Assembly (NCBI RefSeq): GCF_026810505.1
Contig: NZ_CP101750.1
Span: 62,001 to 126,000 of the forward strand
Source of the DNA: Streptomyces sp. Je 1-369
Lineage (GTDB): Bacteria > Actinomycetota > Actinomycetes > Streptomycetales > Streptomycetaceae
Length of the DNA: 64,000 nucleotides
Direction: 5' to 3'
Made by a program: the position numbers and the translations under genes
Notes under the pieces: model-generated
Databases searched by the model: none
What the model saw: the letters and a program-made list of their open reading frames with translations, nothing else
What the model was told of the DNA's origin: nothing
Shown here: positions 25,327 to 34,011 of the stretch, piece after piece
How positions within the stretch are numbered: the first letter of the stretch is position 1
How the letters are laid out: each line of letters opens with the position of its first letter

Positions 25327-26235
25327 TCAATGGGGCGGTGGTCGGTTCGGGCGGTGGGCGGCGCGGCCGCCGGCGCCCAGCGGGCCGGTCTGGGCGATGG
25401 GCTCCCCCGGCGGGCGGCGGTGGAAGCGGGCCCGGGCCAGGCGGGTGACCAGGGGCGGCAGCAGGCCGCGGCCGGCCTGGGCCAGCCGGGTCCAGGCCGG
25501 GATGTAGACGGCGGTGCGGCGCGCTTCGACGGCGTCGGCCAGGCGGGCGGCCACCGGGGCGAGGGGGCGGATGCGGCGGGCGCAGGGCGGCAGCAGGGCG
25601 CGCGGTTCGCGCAGCGCGGCGTAGGTGTCCACCTCGTCCAGCATGCCGGTGTCCAGCCAGTTGAGGTAGGCGATGCCCACCGCGACGCCGCGGTGGGCGG
25701 TTTCGGCGCGCAGCGCGTGGGTGAAGGCCTCCACGCCGGCCTTGGAGGCGCAGTAGGCGCTCAGCATCGGCACGGCGCCCAGGGCGGCCAGGGAGGCGAT
25801 CTGCAGGTGGTAGCCGCGGGTGTGCAGCAGGTCGGGCAGGAAGGTTTGGGCGGTCAGGGCGCTGCCGGTCAGGTTCACCTCGATCACCCGGCGCCAGGCG
25901 TGCGGGTCGGCGCTTTGCAGGGGGCCGGCCTGGGCGATGCCGGCATTGGCGATGACGACGGAGGGCGGTCCCAGGCGTTCGCGCACCGTGCGGGCGGCGG
26001 TGTGCAGGGCGGCGGGGTCGGTGACGTCGACGGGCAGGGCCAGGGCGGGGGCGGGCAGGGCGGCCGCCACCTGTTCCAGCGCGTCCTGCTCCAGGCCCAG
26101 CAGAGCGAGGCGGGCGTCGCGGTGCGCCAGCTCCCGTGCGAGTGCGGCGCCCAGGCCGCGGGCGGCGCCGGTCACCACGACGGTGCGGTGGTGCAGGGGG
26201 CCGGGGCGCGTGCGGTGCGTGCGCGGGCTCTTCAC
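25327..26235 (-). CDS. Short-chain dehydrogenase (third gene of an SRPBCC-oxidoreductase-SDR operon)
   Basis: A 302-aa SDR from GTG 26,235, which overlaps the upstream stop by four bases. VVVTGAARGLGAALAREL is the cofactor loop, IANAGIAQAG replaces NNAG, IASLAALG holds the catalytic Ser and YCASKAGVE the Tyr/Lys. The last 60 residues are rich in Arg/Pro and may anchor or be disordered. Being coupled to a carotenoid-desaturase-like flavoprotein, it probably acts on the same lipid-like or isoprenoid substrate. Confidence 0.88.
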   Translation of the reverse strand: MKSPRTHRTRPGPLHHRTVVVTGAARGLGAALARELAHRDARLALLGLEQDALEQVAAALPAPALALPVDVTDPAALHTAARTVRERLGPPSVVIANAGIAQAGPLQSADPHAWRRVIEVNLTGSALTAQTFLPDLLHTRGYHLQIASLAALGAVPMLSAYCASKAGVEAFTHALRAETAHRGVAVGIAYLNWLDTGMLDEVDTYAALREPRALLPPCARRIRPLAPVAARLADAVEARRTAVYIPAWTRLAQAGRGLLPPLVTRLARARFHRRPPGEPIAQTGPLGAGGRAAHRPNRPPPH

Positions 26236-27857
26236 GGGCGGGGCGGGGTGCCGGTGCGGTCGCGGCGGGTGAGGTGGCGTTGAGTGCGGGTCAGCGGGAG
26301 CGGGAGGCGGCGGCGCAGGGCGGCGCGGGCCGCGTTGGCGCCGGGGGCGCCGTGGACGCCGCCGCCGGGGTGGGCGGCGGCCGAGGCCAGGTAGAGGCCC
26401 GGCAGGGGGGTTTCGGGGCGCCCGGTGCCCGGCAGGGGGCGGAAGAACAGCTGCTGGTGCAGGGAGGTGGTGCCGCCGTTGAGGGCGCCGGCGTGCAGGT
26501 TGCGGTCCAGGGCCTGCAAGGTGGGCGGGGCCAGGATGCGGCGGGCCCGGATCAGGGTGCGAAAGCCCGGGGCGAAGCGTTCGACCTGCTGCTCGATCCG
26601 GTCGGCCATCCGCTCCTGCTCCGCGGCCCGCCAGGCGCCGGAGATGTGGTCGTGGCCGGCGTCGGCGCGGATGTCCTGGGGGACGTGGGTGTAGGCCCAG
26701 GCGGACTCGGTGCCGGCCGGTGAGCGGGTGGCGTCCGCGGTCGTCATCTGGCCGAAGAGCAGGAAGGGCCGGTCGGGGACCTGGCGCATGGCGAGCTGGG
26801 CGGCGAAGCGGGTGAGTTCGTCGACGCCGTCGGCCAGGTGCACGGTGCCCGCGCCGGCCGCCTCCTTGGCCTGCCAGGGCACCGGCCCCTCCAGCGCCCA
26901 GTCGACCTTGAAGGTGGCGAAGTCCCACTGGAAGCGGCGCAGGTCCGCAAGGAGCTGGTCGGGCAGGTGCTGGGGGGCGATGAGGCCGCCGTACAGGGCG
27001 GGCAGCGACACATCGGCCAGGACGGCGCGCGTGGCGGGCACCGTCTCGCCGTCGGCGGTGCGCACGGCGACCGCGCGCCCGCCGCGCACGATGATCTGCT
27101 GGGCGCGGCGGCCGCAGTGCACGGCCGCGCCGCGCGCCTGGAGGCGCCGGGTCAGGGCGGCGGTCAGGGCGCCGGCGCCGCCCACCGGGACGGGGAAGCC
27201 GTAGCTCTGGCCGAGCATCGCCATGAGCCAGCCGAAGCCGCCGCTGCCGGCCGCCTCGGGGGCCAGGTCGGCGTGCAGGGCGTTGCCGGCCAGCAGGAGC
27301 CGGCCGCCCTCGCCGGTGAACTCCTCCTCGCCCAGGCGGCGCACCGGCAGCAGCAGGGTGCGGGCCATGCGCAGCGCGCCGGCCGTCTTGAGCCGGTAGG
27401 CCAGCTTGGCGGTGGCCCGTAGCGGCGGGAAGGGGGTGAACAGGGCGTCCAGCAGGGCGGGGCGGACGTCGTCCCACATCGCGTGCAGGCGCTCCCAGGC
27501 CGCGCCGTCGCCCGGCGCGAAGGCGTCCAGGGAGGCGGCGGTGGCCTGCGGGCTGCGGTCCAGGACGGCGCAGCGGCCGTCGCTGAGGGGGTGGGCCACC
27601 ACGTGCGGGGCGTGGCTCCAGCGCAGGCCGTGTTCGTGCAGGCGCAGCCGCTGCAGGACCGGCGAGGCGGCCGCCAGCGGGTAGAAGGAGCTGCACAGGT
27701 CGTTGACGAAGTCGGGGTGTACGCCCCGGTCGTGGCGGACCGCGCCGCCGGGTTCGGGCTGTTCCTCCAGGACGGTGACGCTCCAGCCGGCGTCGGCCAG
27801 GAGGTTGGCGGCGACCAGCCCGTTGGGGCCGGCCCCGATGACCACGGCGTCAGGCAT
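26232..27857 (-). CDS. Phytoene-desaturase-like NAD(P)/FAD-dependent oxidoreductase
   Basis: A 541-aa flavoprotein. AVVIGAGPNGLVAANLLADAG is the FAD loop; EEQPEPGGAVR follows as in CrtI-like enzymes; the end reads GLYLASAAAHPGGGVHGAPGANAARAAL, the conserved C-terminal FAD motif. The GPNGL variant marks the CrtI-related group (all-trans-retinol saturase/beta-carotene ketolase-like) rather than true phytoene desaturase. No crtB or crtE is near. ATG 27,855-27,857 overlaps the SRPBCC gene by eight bases. Substrate unknown. Confidence 0.88.
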   Translation of the reverse strand: MPDAVVIGAGPNGLVAANLLADAGWSVTVLEEQPEPGGAVRHDRGVHPDFVNDLCSSFYPLAAASPVLQRLRLHEHGLRWSHAPHVVAHPLSDGRCAVLDRSPQATAASLDAFAPGDGAAWERLHAMWDDVRPALLDALFTPFPPLRATAKLAYRLKTAGALRMARTLLLPVRRLGEEEFTGEGGRLLLAGNALHADLAPEAAGSGGFGWLMAMLGQSYGFPVPVGGAGALTAALTRRLQARGAAVHCGRRAQQIIVRGGRAVAVRTADGETVPATRAVLADVSLPALYGGLIAPQHLPDQLLADLRRFQWDFATFKVDWALEGPVPWQAKEAAGAGTVHLADGVDELTRFAAQLAMRQVPDRPFLLFGQMTTADATRSPAGTESAWAYTHVPQDIRADAGHDHISGAWRAAEQERMADRIEQQVERFAPGFRTLIRARRILAPPTLQALDRNLHAGALNGGTTSLHQQLFFRPLPGTGRPETPLPGLYLASAAAHPGGGVHGAPGANAARAALRRRLPLPLTRTQRHLTRRDRTGTPPRP

Positions 27858-28314
27858 GGCCCGCTCCGCCGGCGGGGCGGGCCGCTTCGTTCTCGCACAC
27901 CCGGGCCAGGCGGGCCAGCATCGCACGGTGGCGGACCTGGACGAGCGCTTCGACCAGGGTGTTGTGCAGGGCGCCTGCCGCGCCGCGCAGCGGATGTTCG
28001 TCGACGGTGACCAGGCAGTGCTCGCCCCAGGGCCGCACCTCAAGGGCGATCCGGGCGGTGCCCAGAGGGCCGGCCTTGGCCTCCAGCTCCAGGATGGTGC
28101 CCTCCTGGCAGCGGCGTACGACGGTTTCGTTGGTGGCCCGCAGCGGGCCCAGCCGTACCTCGTACTCCAGGGCCGCGCCGACCTGCGGCCAGTGGCCGCG
28201 CACCGGCTGGGAGGAGGCGGTGCCCACCACCCATTGGGCGTAGCGGCTGCCGTCGGCCAGCACGCTCCACACCGTCGCCGGGCTCACTGTGATCAGTCGA
28301 TGACGCCGTGCCAT
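27850..28314 (-). CDS. SRPBCC (START-like) family protein
   Basis: A 154-aa helix-grip protein. The opening RHRLITVSPATVWSVLADGSRYAQWVVG and closing LHNTLVEALVQVRHRAMLARLA fit the polyketide cyclase/dehydrase-2 group of SRPBCC proteins. These bind hydrophobic ligands and may serve as carriers or cyclases. First gene of a three-gene overlapping operon with the CrtI-like oxidoreductase and the SDR. Divergent from the SDR/DUF2867 gene. Confidence 0.85.
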   Translation of the reverse strand: MARRHRLITVSPATVWSVLADGSRYAQWVVGTASSQPVRGHWPQVGAALEYEVRLGPLRATNETVVRRCQEGTILELEAKAGPLGTARIALEVRPWGEHCLVTVDEHPLRGAAGALHNTLVEALVQVRHRAMLARLARVCENEAARPAGGAGHA

Positions 28315-28538
28315 CTGTTGCCTCCCTGACTCGCCGTCATCGCCGGGTGCCCCGATCAGCCGTCCTCAACATCGTGCGGGACACGCGTCGTCTTCGCGCC
28401 CCGGGGCAGATGTGCGGGCATGCGGTGGCGGGGTGCGGCGTGTCGCGGCCGGGGCCGTGGCGGGTGAGACTTTCCAGGGCCGCCGGGTGCGGCGCCCGCC
28501 CCTCTGGGGGGCTCTTCTTCAAGGAGGCGGCAGCGCAC

Positions 28539-30047
28539 GTGAGCGACGGCAAGGACTCCTCCCCCCGGCGGCTGGTCCTGGTGACCGGGGCCACCGGCTA
28601 CATCGGGGGCCGGCTGGTGCCCGAACTCCTTGCGTCGGGCTACCGGGTGCGGTGTCTGGCCCGCTCGCCCGAGAAGCTGCGCGACCATCCCTGGGCCGGC
28701 CAGGTGGAGGTGGTGCGCGGCGATGTGCGCGACGCGCGTTCGCTGGCCGGCGCGTTCGAGGGGGTGCAGGTGGCGTACTACCTGGTGCACGCGCTGAGCA
28801 CCGGGGCCGGCTTCGAGGACACCGACCGGCGCTCGGCCCGCGTCTTCGCCGAGCAGGCCGCGGCGGCCGGGGTGGGGCGCATCGTGTATCTGGGCGGGCT
28901 GACCCCGGCCGGGGTCAGCGCGCGGGAGCTGTCGCCGCATCTGCGCTCGCGGGCCGAGGTGGGCCGCATCTTCCTGGACGGCCCGGTGCCCGCCGCGGTG
29001 CTGCGGGCGGCGGTCATCATCGGGTCGGGCTCGGCGTCCTTTGAGATGCTGCGCTACCTCACCGAGCGCCTGCCGGTCATGGTCACCCCCAGCTGGGTGC
29101 GCACCCGCATCCAGCCCATCGCGGTCCGCGACGTGCTGCGCTACCTGGTGGCCTGCGCCGAGCTGCCCGCCGAGGTCAGCCGGGGCTTCGACATCGGCGG
29201 CCCGGACGTGATGACCTACCGCGACATGATGCGCACCTACGCCCAGGTGGCGGGCCTGCGTCACCGGCTGATCGTGCCGGTGCCGCTGCTGACCCCCACC
29301 CTCTCCAGCCACTGGGTCGGCCTGATCACGCCCGTGCCGCGCGGCATCGCCCGGCCGCTGGCGGAGTCGCTGCGCCACGAAGTGATCTGCCAGGAACACG
29401 ACATCGCCGACTGGGTCCCCGACGGCCCCGGCCGCCCGCTGCCCTTCACCAAGGCGCTGCGGCTGGCCCTGCAACGCATCCAGGAGGCGCAGGTCAGCAC
29501 CCGCTGGTCCTCGGCGTCGGTGCCCGGCGCGCCCAGCGACCCGCTGCCCACCGACCCCGACTGGGCCGGCGGCAGCCTCTACACCGACCACCGCACCCTG
29601 GTCGTGGACGCCTCGCCGGCGGCACTGTGGCGGGTCATCGAGGGCATCGGCGGCGACAACGGCTGGTACTCCTTCCCGCTGGCCTGGGCGGTACGGGGCT
29701 GGCTGGACCGGCTGGCGGGCGGGGTGGGCCTGCGCCGGGGGCGCCGCGACGCGCACCGGCTGCGGGTGGGCGACTCCCTGGATTTCTGGCGGGTGGAGGA
29801 GATCGAGCCGGGCCGGCTGCTGCGGCTGCGCGCCGAGATGCGGCTGCCCGGCCTGGCCTGGCTGGAGATGCGGGTGGAGGAGGACACCTCGGGCCGCACC
29901 CGCTACCGCCAGCGCGCCCTGTTCCACCCGCGCGGCCTGGCCGGGCACGCCTACTGGTGGGCGGTGGCGCCCTTCCACGCGGTGGTCTTCGGCGGCATGG
30001 CCCGCAACATCGCCGAGGCGGCGGGCAAGGAACCCGAACGCCCCTGA
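28539..30047 (+). CDS. SDR with C-terminal DUF2867 domain
   Basis: A 502-aa protein from GTG 28,539 with AAGGAGG 11 bp ahead. Residues 10-330 are an atypical SDR (VLVTGATGYIGGRLVPELL, YYLVHALSTG, VYLGGLTPAG). Residues 350-500 are DUF2867, a START-like fold (ALWRVIEGIGGDNGWYSFPLAWAVRGWLDRL, FWRVEEIEPGRLLRLRAEMRLPGLAWLEMRV). This two-domain layout is standard for the family. It likely reduces a lipid or quinone bound by the second domain. Neighbouring SRPBCC genes suggest a hydrophobic-ligand theme. Confidence 0.88.
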   Translation: MSDGKDSSPRRLVLVTGATGYIGGRLVPELLASGYRVRCLARSPEKLRDHPWAGQVEVVRGDVRDARSLAGAFEGVQVAYYLVHALSTGAGFEDTDRRSARVFAEQAAAAGVGRIVYLGGLTPAGVSARELSPHLRSRAEVGRIFLDGPVPAAVLRAAVIIGSGSASFEMLRYLTERLPVMVTPSWVRTRIQPIAVRDVLRYLVACAELPAEVSRGFDIGGPDVMTYRDMMRTYAQVAGLRHRLIVPVPLLTPTLSSHWVGLITPVPRGIARPLAESLRHEVICQEHDIADWVPDGPGRPLPFTKALRLALQRIQEAQVSTRWSSASVPGAPSDPLPTDPDWAGGSLYTDHRTLVVDASPAALWRVIEGIGGDNGWYSFPLAWAVRGWLDRLAGGVGLRRGRRDAHRLRVGDSLDFWRVEEIEPGRLLRLRAEMRLPGLAWLEMRVEEDTSGRTRYRQRALFHPRGLAGHAYWWAVAPFHAVVFGGMARNIAEAAGKEPERP

Positions 30048-30089
30048 CCGCTCAGGGGTGCGGCCCCGGCCAGGCGGTTGCGGCCCCGG

Positions 30090-30272
30090 TCAGAGACCGG
30101 CGCAGGTCTCGGTCAGGGCCTGGTCCAGGATGCTCGGGCCCTGGGCGAGCCCGTCGCGGGCGGCGGTCAGCGGCGGCGCGAGGCGCAGGAGGCGGCGGCT
30201 GTCGTGCAGCGCGGCGAAGCAGCCGGGCGGCGGTTCGAGGATGCCGCCGGAGCTGAGGATCGGCTCGGCCGG
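30090..30272 (-). pseudogene. Remnant of a class III aminotransferase C-terminus
   Basis: Reading leftwards, about 60 codons end CFAALHDSRRLLRLAPPLTAARDGLAQ... and a TGA at 30,092-30,090. LRLAPPLT close to the end is typical of class III (omega/diaminobutyrate-type) aminotransferases. The preceding 350-400 residues, including the PLP lysine, are absent, and the frame is cut by a short unrelated gene at 30,277. It is a dead fragment. Confidence 0.55.
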
Positions 30273-30276
30273 GTGG

Positions 30277-30351
30277 TCAGCGGCGCTTGTGCGACTTCAG
30301 GTACCAGGCGGCGGCGACGGCGAGGACGACGAGGACAAGAAGGATCTTCAT
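30277..30351 (-). CDS. 24-residue single-TM protein
   Basis: A short frame: MKILLVLVVLAVAAAWYLK and a basic KSHKRR end. Many Streptomyces encode such tiny hydrophobic peptides with a positive tail. A weak GGGGAC lies a few bases upstream. No function known; the charge pattern implies the tail faces the cytoplasm. Confidence 0.45.
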   Translation of the reverse strand: MKILLVLVVLAVAAAWYLKSHKRR

Positions 30352-30611
30352 GGTCCCCGGTTGTCCCCGATCGGGCGGGACATGCCTGCCGCGCCCCACC
30401 CGGCCCCGGCCGGGGGGTGCGTTTTGCCGGTCGGAGGCCAGGGCACCCGGTGGCCGCGGCCGCGCCGGATGCCGCCGGTGCGCCCAGGAGTGCCGGCCCG
30501 GCGCTCCGGTGGTGAGGTGCCCGCGTCTTGCGGAAGGTGGGAGAGGCGCCCCCCCCCGGGGCCCGGAGCGCCCGCGCCCGGCCCTACGCCCCCGCAAGAA
30601 AGGCAGCCCCC

Positions 30612-31508
30612 ATGACGGACACTCCCGGCCGGCAGGGCCCGCAGGATCCCACCACCAAGGGGCCGCGCCCCGACTTTCCCCAGCAGGACCAGGAGGTGCC
30701 GGGGTGGACCGGGCCGATGGACCCGCCGCCCGATCACGGGGAGGACTCCTACCGCGGCTCCGGGCTGCTGCGCGACCGCATCGTGCTGATCACCGGGGGC
30801 GATTCGGGGATCGGGCGGGCGGTGGCCATCGCGATGGCCCGCGAGCAGGCCGACGTCGTCTTCACCCATCTGCCCTCCGAGGCCGGTGAGGCACAGGAGA
30901 CCGCCCGCTGGGTCGAGGAGGCCGGGCGCCGGGCCGTCCCGGTGCCCTGCGACATCCGCGAGGAGGAACAGTGCCGGCGGCTCGTGGAGCGCGCGGTCAC
31001 CGAGTTCGGGCGGATCGACGTCCTGGTCAACAACGCCGCCTACCAGATGTCGCGGCCCAAGGGCATCACGGACATCCCCACCGAGCAGTTCGACCGGGTG
31101 GTGCGCACCAACCTGTACGGCATGTTCTGGCTGTGCAAGATGGCGGTGCCGCACATGCCGCGCGGCGCCTCGATCATCAACACCACCTCGGTGCAGGCCT
31201 ACAAGCCCAGTCCGCACCTGCTGGACTACGCCATGACCAAGGGCGCCATCGTCACGTTCACCCAGGGGCTCGCGCAGATGCTGGTCGAGGACGGGATCCG
31301 CGTCAACGCGGTGGCGCCCGGGCCGGTGTGGACGCCGCTGATCCCCGCGACGCTGCCCGACACCACGGAGTTCGGCAAGCAGGCGCCGCTGGGCCGGCCC
31401 GCGCAGCCCGCGGAGATGGCCCCGGCCTATGTCTTCCTCGCCTCGGAGCACGCCGGTTTCCTCACCGCCGAGATCATGAACGCCACCGGCGGCACGCCCC
31501 TGCCCTGA
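30612..31508 (+). CDS. General-stress SDR (YdaD/YhdF-like)
   Basis: A 298-aa SDR with the N-terminal extension seen in general-stress dehydrogenases (PGRQGPQDPTTKGPRPDFP, then GSGLLRDRIVLITGGDSGIGRAVAIAMA). NNAAYQ, the catalytic Ser in NTTSVQAYKPSP and Tyr-Lys in YAMTKGAIV are present; the end is GGTPLP. Related proteins in Bacillus are under SigB. It begins a run of stress-type genes (small acidic protein, PP2C phosphatase, ferritin-like protein). Substrate unknown. Confidence 0.9.
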   Translation: MTDTPGRQGPQDPTTKGPRPDFPQQDQEVPGWTGPMDPPPDHGEDSYRGSGLLRDRIVLITGGDSGIGRAVAIAMAREQADVVFTHLPSEAGEAQETARWVEEAGRRAVPVPCDIREEEQCRRLVERAVTEFGRIDVLVNNAAYQMSRPKGITDIPTEQFDRVVRTNLYGMFWLCKMAVPHMPRGASIINTTSVQAYKPSPHLLDYAMTKGAIVTFTQGLAQMLVEDGIRVNAVAPGPVWTPLIPATLPDTTEFGKQAPLGRPAQPAEMAPAYVFLASEHAGFLTAEIMNATGGTPLP

Positions 31509-31552
31509 CCACCTGACCATCCTGAACACCCTGACCACGAAAGGACAGCACC

Positions 31553-31756
31553 ATGCAGCAGCACAGCCACCCCGAGCCGGCGCAGACCGCGGCCCAGGAG
31601 GTCCTGGAGGAGGTCGAGGACGCCGAGGAGCGGCCCGTGCCCGACGAGGAGCGCGAGCACACCAAGGACGGCGAGGCCGGCGACACCCTCACGCCCAGCC
31701 CCGCCGCCCAGGAGGACATCCACGAGGACATCCACGAGAACGAGAACGGGGGCTGA
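31553..31756 (+). CDS. Small acidic protein, probably disordered
   Basis: A 67-aa protein, very rich in Glu (VLEEVEDAEERPVPDEERE), ATG with AAAGGA upstream, 44 bp after the SDR gene and likely co-transcribed. The end (QEDIHEDIHENENGG) contains an EDIH repeat. It has no recognisable domain. Small acidic proteins of this sort accompany stress genes in Streptomyces. Confidence 0.6.
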   Translation: MQQHSHPEPAQTAAQEVLEEVEDAEERPVPDEEREHTKDGEAGDTLTPSPAAQEDIHEDIHENENGG

Positions 31757-31765
31757 GCGGGGCGT

Positions 31766-32965
31766 TCAGCGGTGCGCGGGCCGGGGTTCCCGGCCCGGCG
31801 GATGCCACTCGATCAGCAAGATGGTGGCGTCGTCGCGCAGCCGGTCGGTCTGCGCGTCCAGCACGGAGTGGATGAGCCGGCGCAGCGTCTCGGCGGCGAC
31901 CTCGCCGCCGGTGGAGGCGCGGATGACGGAGTCGGCGAACCGTTCGAGCCCGAATTCGGTGCCGTCGGCCAGCCGCGCCTCGGTCATGCCGTCGGTGTAG
32001 AGCAGCACGCGGTCGCCGGGTTCCAGGGTCGTCTCATGGACCTGGCGGTCGGTGCTGCGCAGGAAGGCGGAGAAGCCCATGGGCGGGTCGGCCTCGCGTT
32101 CCAGGGCGCCCTCCACCAGCTGGTTGTCGCGGATGAGCAGGGGCGGCGGGTGCCCGCAGTTGCTCCAGCGCAGCACCCCGCTGGCCAGATCCAGGCGCAT
32201 CAGGACGCCGGTGCAGAACTGGTCGGGCAGCCACAGGCCGATGGCCGCGTCCACGGCCTCCAGGAGTTCGGGCAGCTCCGCCCCGGTGCGCCGGCCGTTG
32301 CGGCAGGCGGCCAGGGCGACGGCGGTGGTCAGGCCGGAGAGCAGGTTGTGGCCCATCGCGTCGACGATCGTGGCGTGCAGGGCCGTTGGGGTGAGGCAGT
32401 GGTCGAAGGCGTCGCCGCCGATCTCGTAGGCGGGTTCCAGCACGGCGGTGGAGACCACATGGGTGTTGCCGATGGTGCGCGGCGGCAGGAAGGCGCGGAG
32501 CATCTCGGCGGGCAGCTGCATGGGCTCGGAGCGGGTGCGCTGGACGACGTTGTCCTTGTAGGCGCGCTTGGAGGTGATCATCATCGCGAGGAGGGCGGCC
32601 AGGGCGCGGCCGCGGCGCAGCAGCGCGGGGTCCAGGAAGGGGGTGTGGACGGCGAGCACGCCCAGGCGTTCGGCGCCGTCCAGCAGGGGCAGCCAGGCGG
32701 TCATGCCGCCGGCGGGCGACTCCTGTACGCGCAGGGCCAGGGTGCGGTAGGCCCAGCCGGCCAGGGAGTTGTCCACGTCGGCGGCGGCCGCGTCGTCGTT
32801 GAGGGGGATCAGGCGGCGCTGCTGGAGGTCGGCGAGGTAGACCACGGCCTGGGGCACGCCCAGCGCGGTGGCGCACCGGGCGACCGCGGTGGCCAGGTCC
32901 AGTACGGCGTTGTCCGGGTCGGCAAGGAACTCCTCGAGTCCGCTGGGCGGCTCCGATGCCGGCAC
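31766..32965 (-). CDS. GAF-like and SpoIIE/PP2C-type serine phosphatase
   Basis: A 399-aa protein from GTG 32,965 behind GGGAGAGGAC. Residues 15-145 look like a GAF domain (VARCATALGVPQAVVYLADL, MTAWLPLLDGAERLGVLAVH). Residues 185-390 are a PP2C-like SpoIIE phosphatase: EIGGDAFDH, VDAMGH, NCGHPPPLLI, LLYTDGMTEAR, RDDATILLIEW hold the metal-binding Asp and Gly residues. Such enzymes dephosphorylate anti-anti-sigma factors and so release stress sigma factors. The SigB-like promoters nearby fit this role. Confidence 0.9.
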   Translation of the reverse strand: MPASEPPSGLEEFLADPDNAVLDLATAVARCATALGVPQAVVYLADLQQRRLIPLNDDAAAADVDNSLAGWAYRTLALRVQESPAGGMTAWLPLLDGAERLGVLAVHTPFLDPALLRRGRALAALLAMMITSKRAYKDNVVQRTRSEPMQLPAEMLRAFLPPRTIGNTHVVSTAVLEPAYEIGGDAFDHCLTPTALHATIVDAMGHNLLSGLTTAVALAACRNGRRTGAELPELLEAVDAAIGLWLPDQFCTGVLMRLDLASGVLRWSNCGHPPPLLIRDNQLVEGALEREADPPMGFSAFLRSTDRQVHETTLEPGDRVLLYTDGMTEARLADGTEFGLERFADSVIRASTGGEVAAETLRRLIHSVLDAQTDRLRDDATILLIEWHPPGREPRPAHR

Positions 32966-33106
32966 GTCCTCTCCCTTCGCCCCGGGGCTGCGCGACACGG
33001 CCGGGGTGGTGACACAGGCTCCTCCGAGCAGTCTCACACCGCACCGGCGTGCCTGCCCGGCCGCCGTGTCGCCGATCGGCTGCGGGTGGTCCACGGTGAT
33101 CAGTAC

Positions 33107-33131
33107 GAGTTGTCCCGCCCTGCGCGGGTAC
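33107..33131 (+). promoter_or_regulatory. SigB-like promoter
   Basis: GAGT-N15-GGGTAC matches the Streptomyces SigB consensus GNNT-N14-16-GGGTAC. It lies 78 bp before the gene starting at 33,209. Confidence 0.55.
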
Positions 33132-33208
33132 CTGCAACCCCAGCTCCGGAACGAGCCGGCCCGGACCGGCCCGCCGCTTCCGGGGCCCAGCGGCCGAAAG
33201 GAGACATC

Positions 33209-33469
33209 GTGAGCGCGCAGATACCGCCCTCCCCCGGTGCGGACGGCGAGACGCCCGTGCCCAGGGACCCGCCCGACCAGCAGGCCGACGGCGGCCAGGA
33301 CCCCTGGGAGGCGGCGCAGGAGGCGGCCGAAACCGGCGGCGGGGCTGCCGGGGACGGGGGCGACGACGACGTGCCCGAGACCGACGAGGCCGGCACCGGC
33401 CGGCGCGGCAGCGGCGGGCAGACGGGCGCTCCCAGTGAGGATCCGGTGCCGCAGGAGCCCTCCGGGTGA
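33209..33469 (+). CDS. Small disordered Gly/Asp/Glu-rich protein
   Basis: An 86-aa protein from GTG 33,209 with GAAAGGAG seven bases upstream. Composition is Gly, Asp, Glu, Pro and Gln (for example DPWEAAQEAAETGGGAAGDGG) with no hydrophobic core. Together with the SigB-like promoter this suggests a stress-induced hydrophilin-like protein, by analogy only. The next gene starts 47 bp downstream. Confidence 0.6.
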   Translation: MSAQIPPSPGADGETPVPRDPPDQQADGGQDPWEAAQEAAETGGGAAGDGGDDDVPETDEAGTGRRGSGGQTGAPSEDPVPQEPSG

Positions 33470-33515
33470 GGGCGCGGCCCGACGAGATGAGCAAGGCGAG
33501 GGAAAGGGATTGACG

Positions 33516-33881
33516 GTGAGTGGTGCGGGAGAAGAGCCGGCGCAGGTCACGGTGGAACTGAGCGGGGCGGCCAAGGACGCCGGGAGCGTCTTCGACGTCC
33601 TGACGGCGGTCTACGCCTCGGACCGGGACGGCGGGCCCACGGCGTCGGAGGCGAGCGGGCCCACGGTGTGGAGCGGTGTCTTCGACACCGCCCGTCCGGC
33701 GGGCGGCGGGCCGGGCGGCACGCCCACGCTGCAGGGTCCGGTGACCGCCGGCGTGCAGGGCGGCTATGTGGCGGTCGACCAGGTCGTCACGGTCCTCTCG
33801 GCGGCCTTCACCGTCACCGAGGAGGGCTCCGCCTCGGGCGATCAGGAAAAGGACGTGTCGCTGCGGCTGGAGAGCCGCTGA
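33516..33881 (+). CDS. Hypothetical protein in a stress operon
   Basis: A 121-aa protein; GTG 33,516 has GGAAAGGGA at seven bases (TTG 33,510 is in frame but too close). It starts QVTVELSGAAKDAGSVFDVLTAVYA and carries VVTVLSAAFTVTEEGSASGDQEKDVSLRLE at the end. No family recognised. The alternating pattern suggests a small beta-rich fold. Probably transcribed with the 33,209 gene from the SigB-like promoter. Confidence 0.65.
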   Translation: MSGAGEEPAQVTVELSGAAKDAGSVFDVLTAVYASDRDGGPTASEASGPTVWSGVFDTARPAGGGPGGTPTLQGPVTAGVQGGYVAVDQVVTVLSAAFTVTEEGSASGDQEKDVSLRLESR

Positions 33882-33914
33882 GCCGCGCACCCGCCCGGGC
33901 GCGCCCGCAGCAGG

Positions 33915-33960
33915 CCCCGGCCCCGCACGCCCCGTCCCGGGTTCCCGTGCGGGGCCGGGG
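33915..33960. terminator. Terminator hairpin with trailing repeats
   Basis: CCCCGGCCCCGCACG (33,915-33,929) pairs perfectly with CGTGCGGGGCCGGGG (33,946-33,960) around 16 nt. The right arm is followed by two more diverged copies of GTGCGGGGCCGGGGT. Lies between convergent genes. Confidence 0.7.
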
Positions 33961-34011
33961 TGTGCGGGGCCGGGGTGTGCGGTGCCGGGGCCATGACTCC
34001 GGTCCGGGCGC

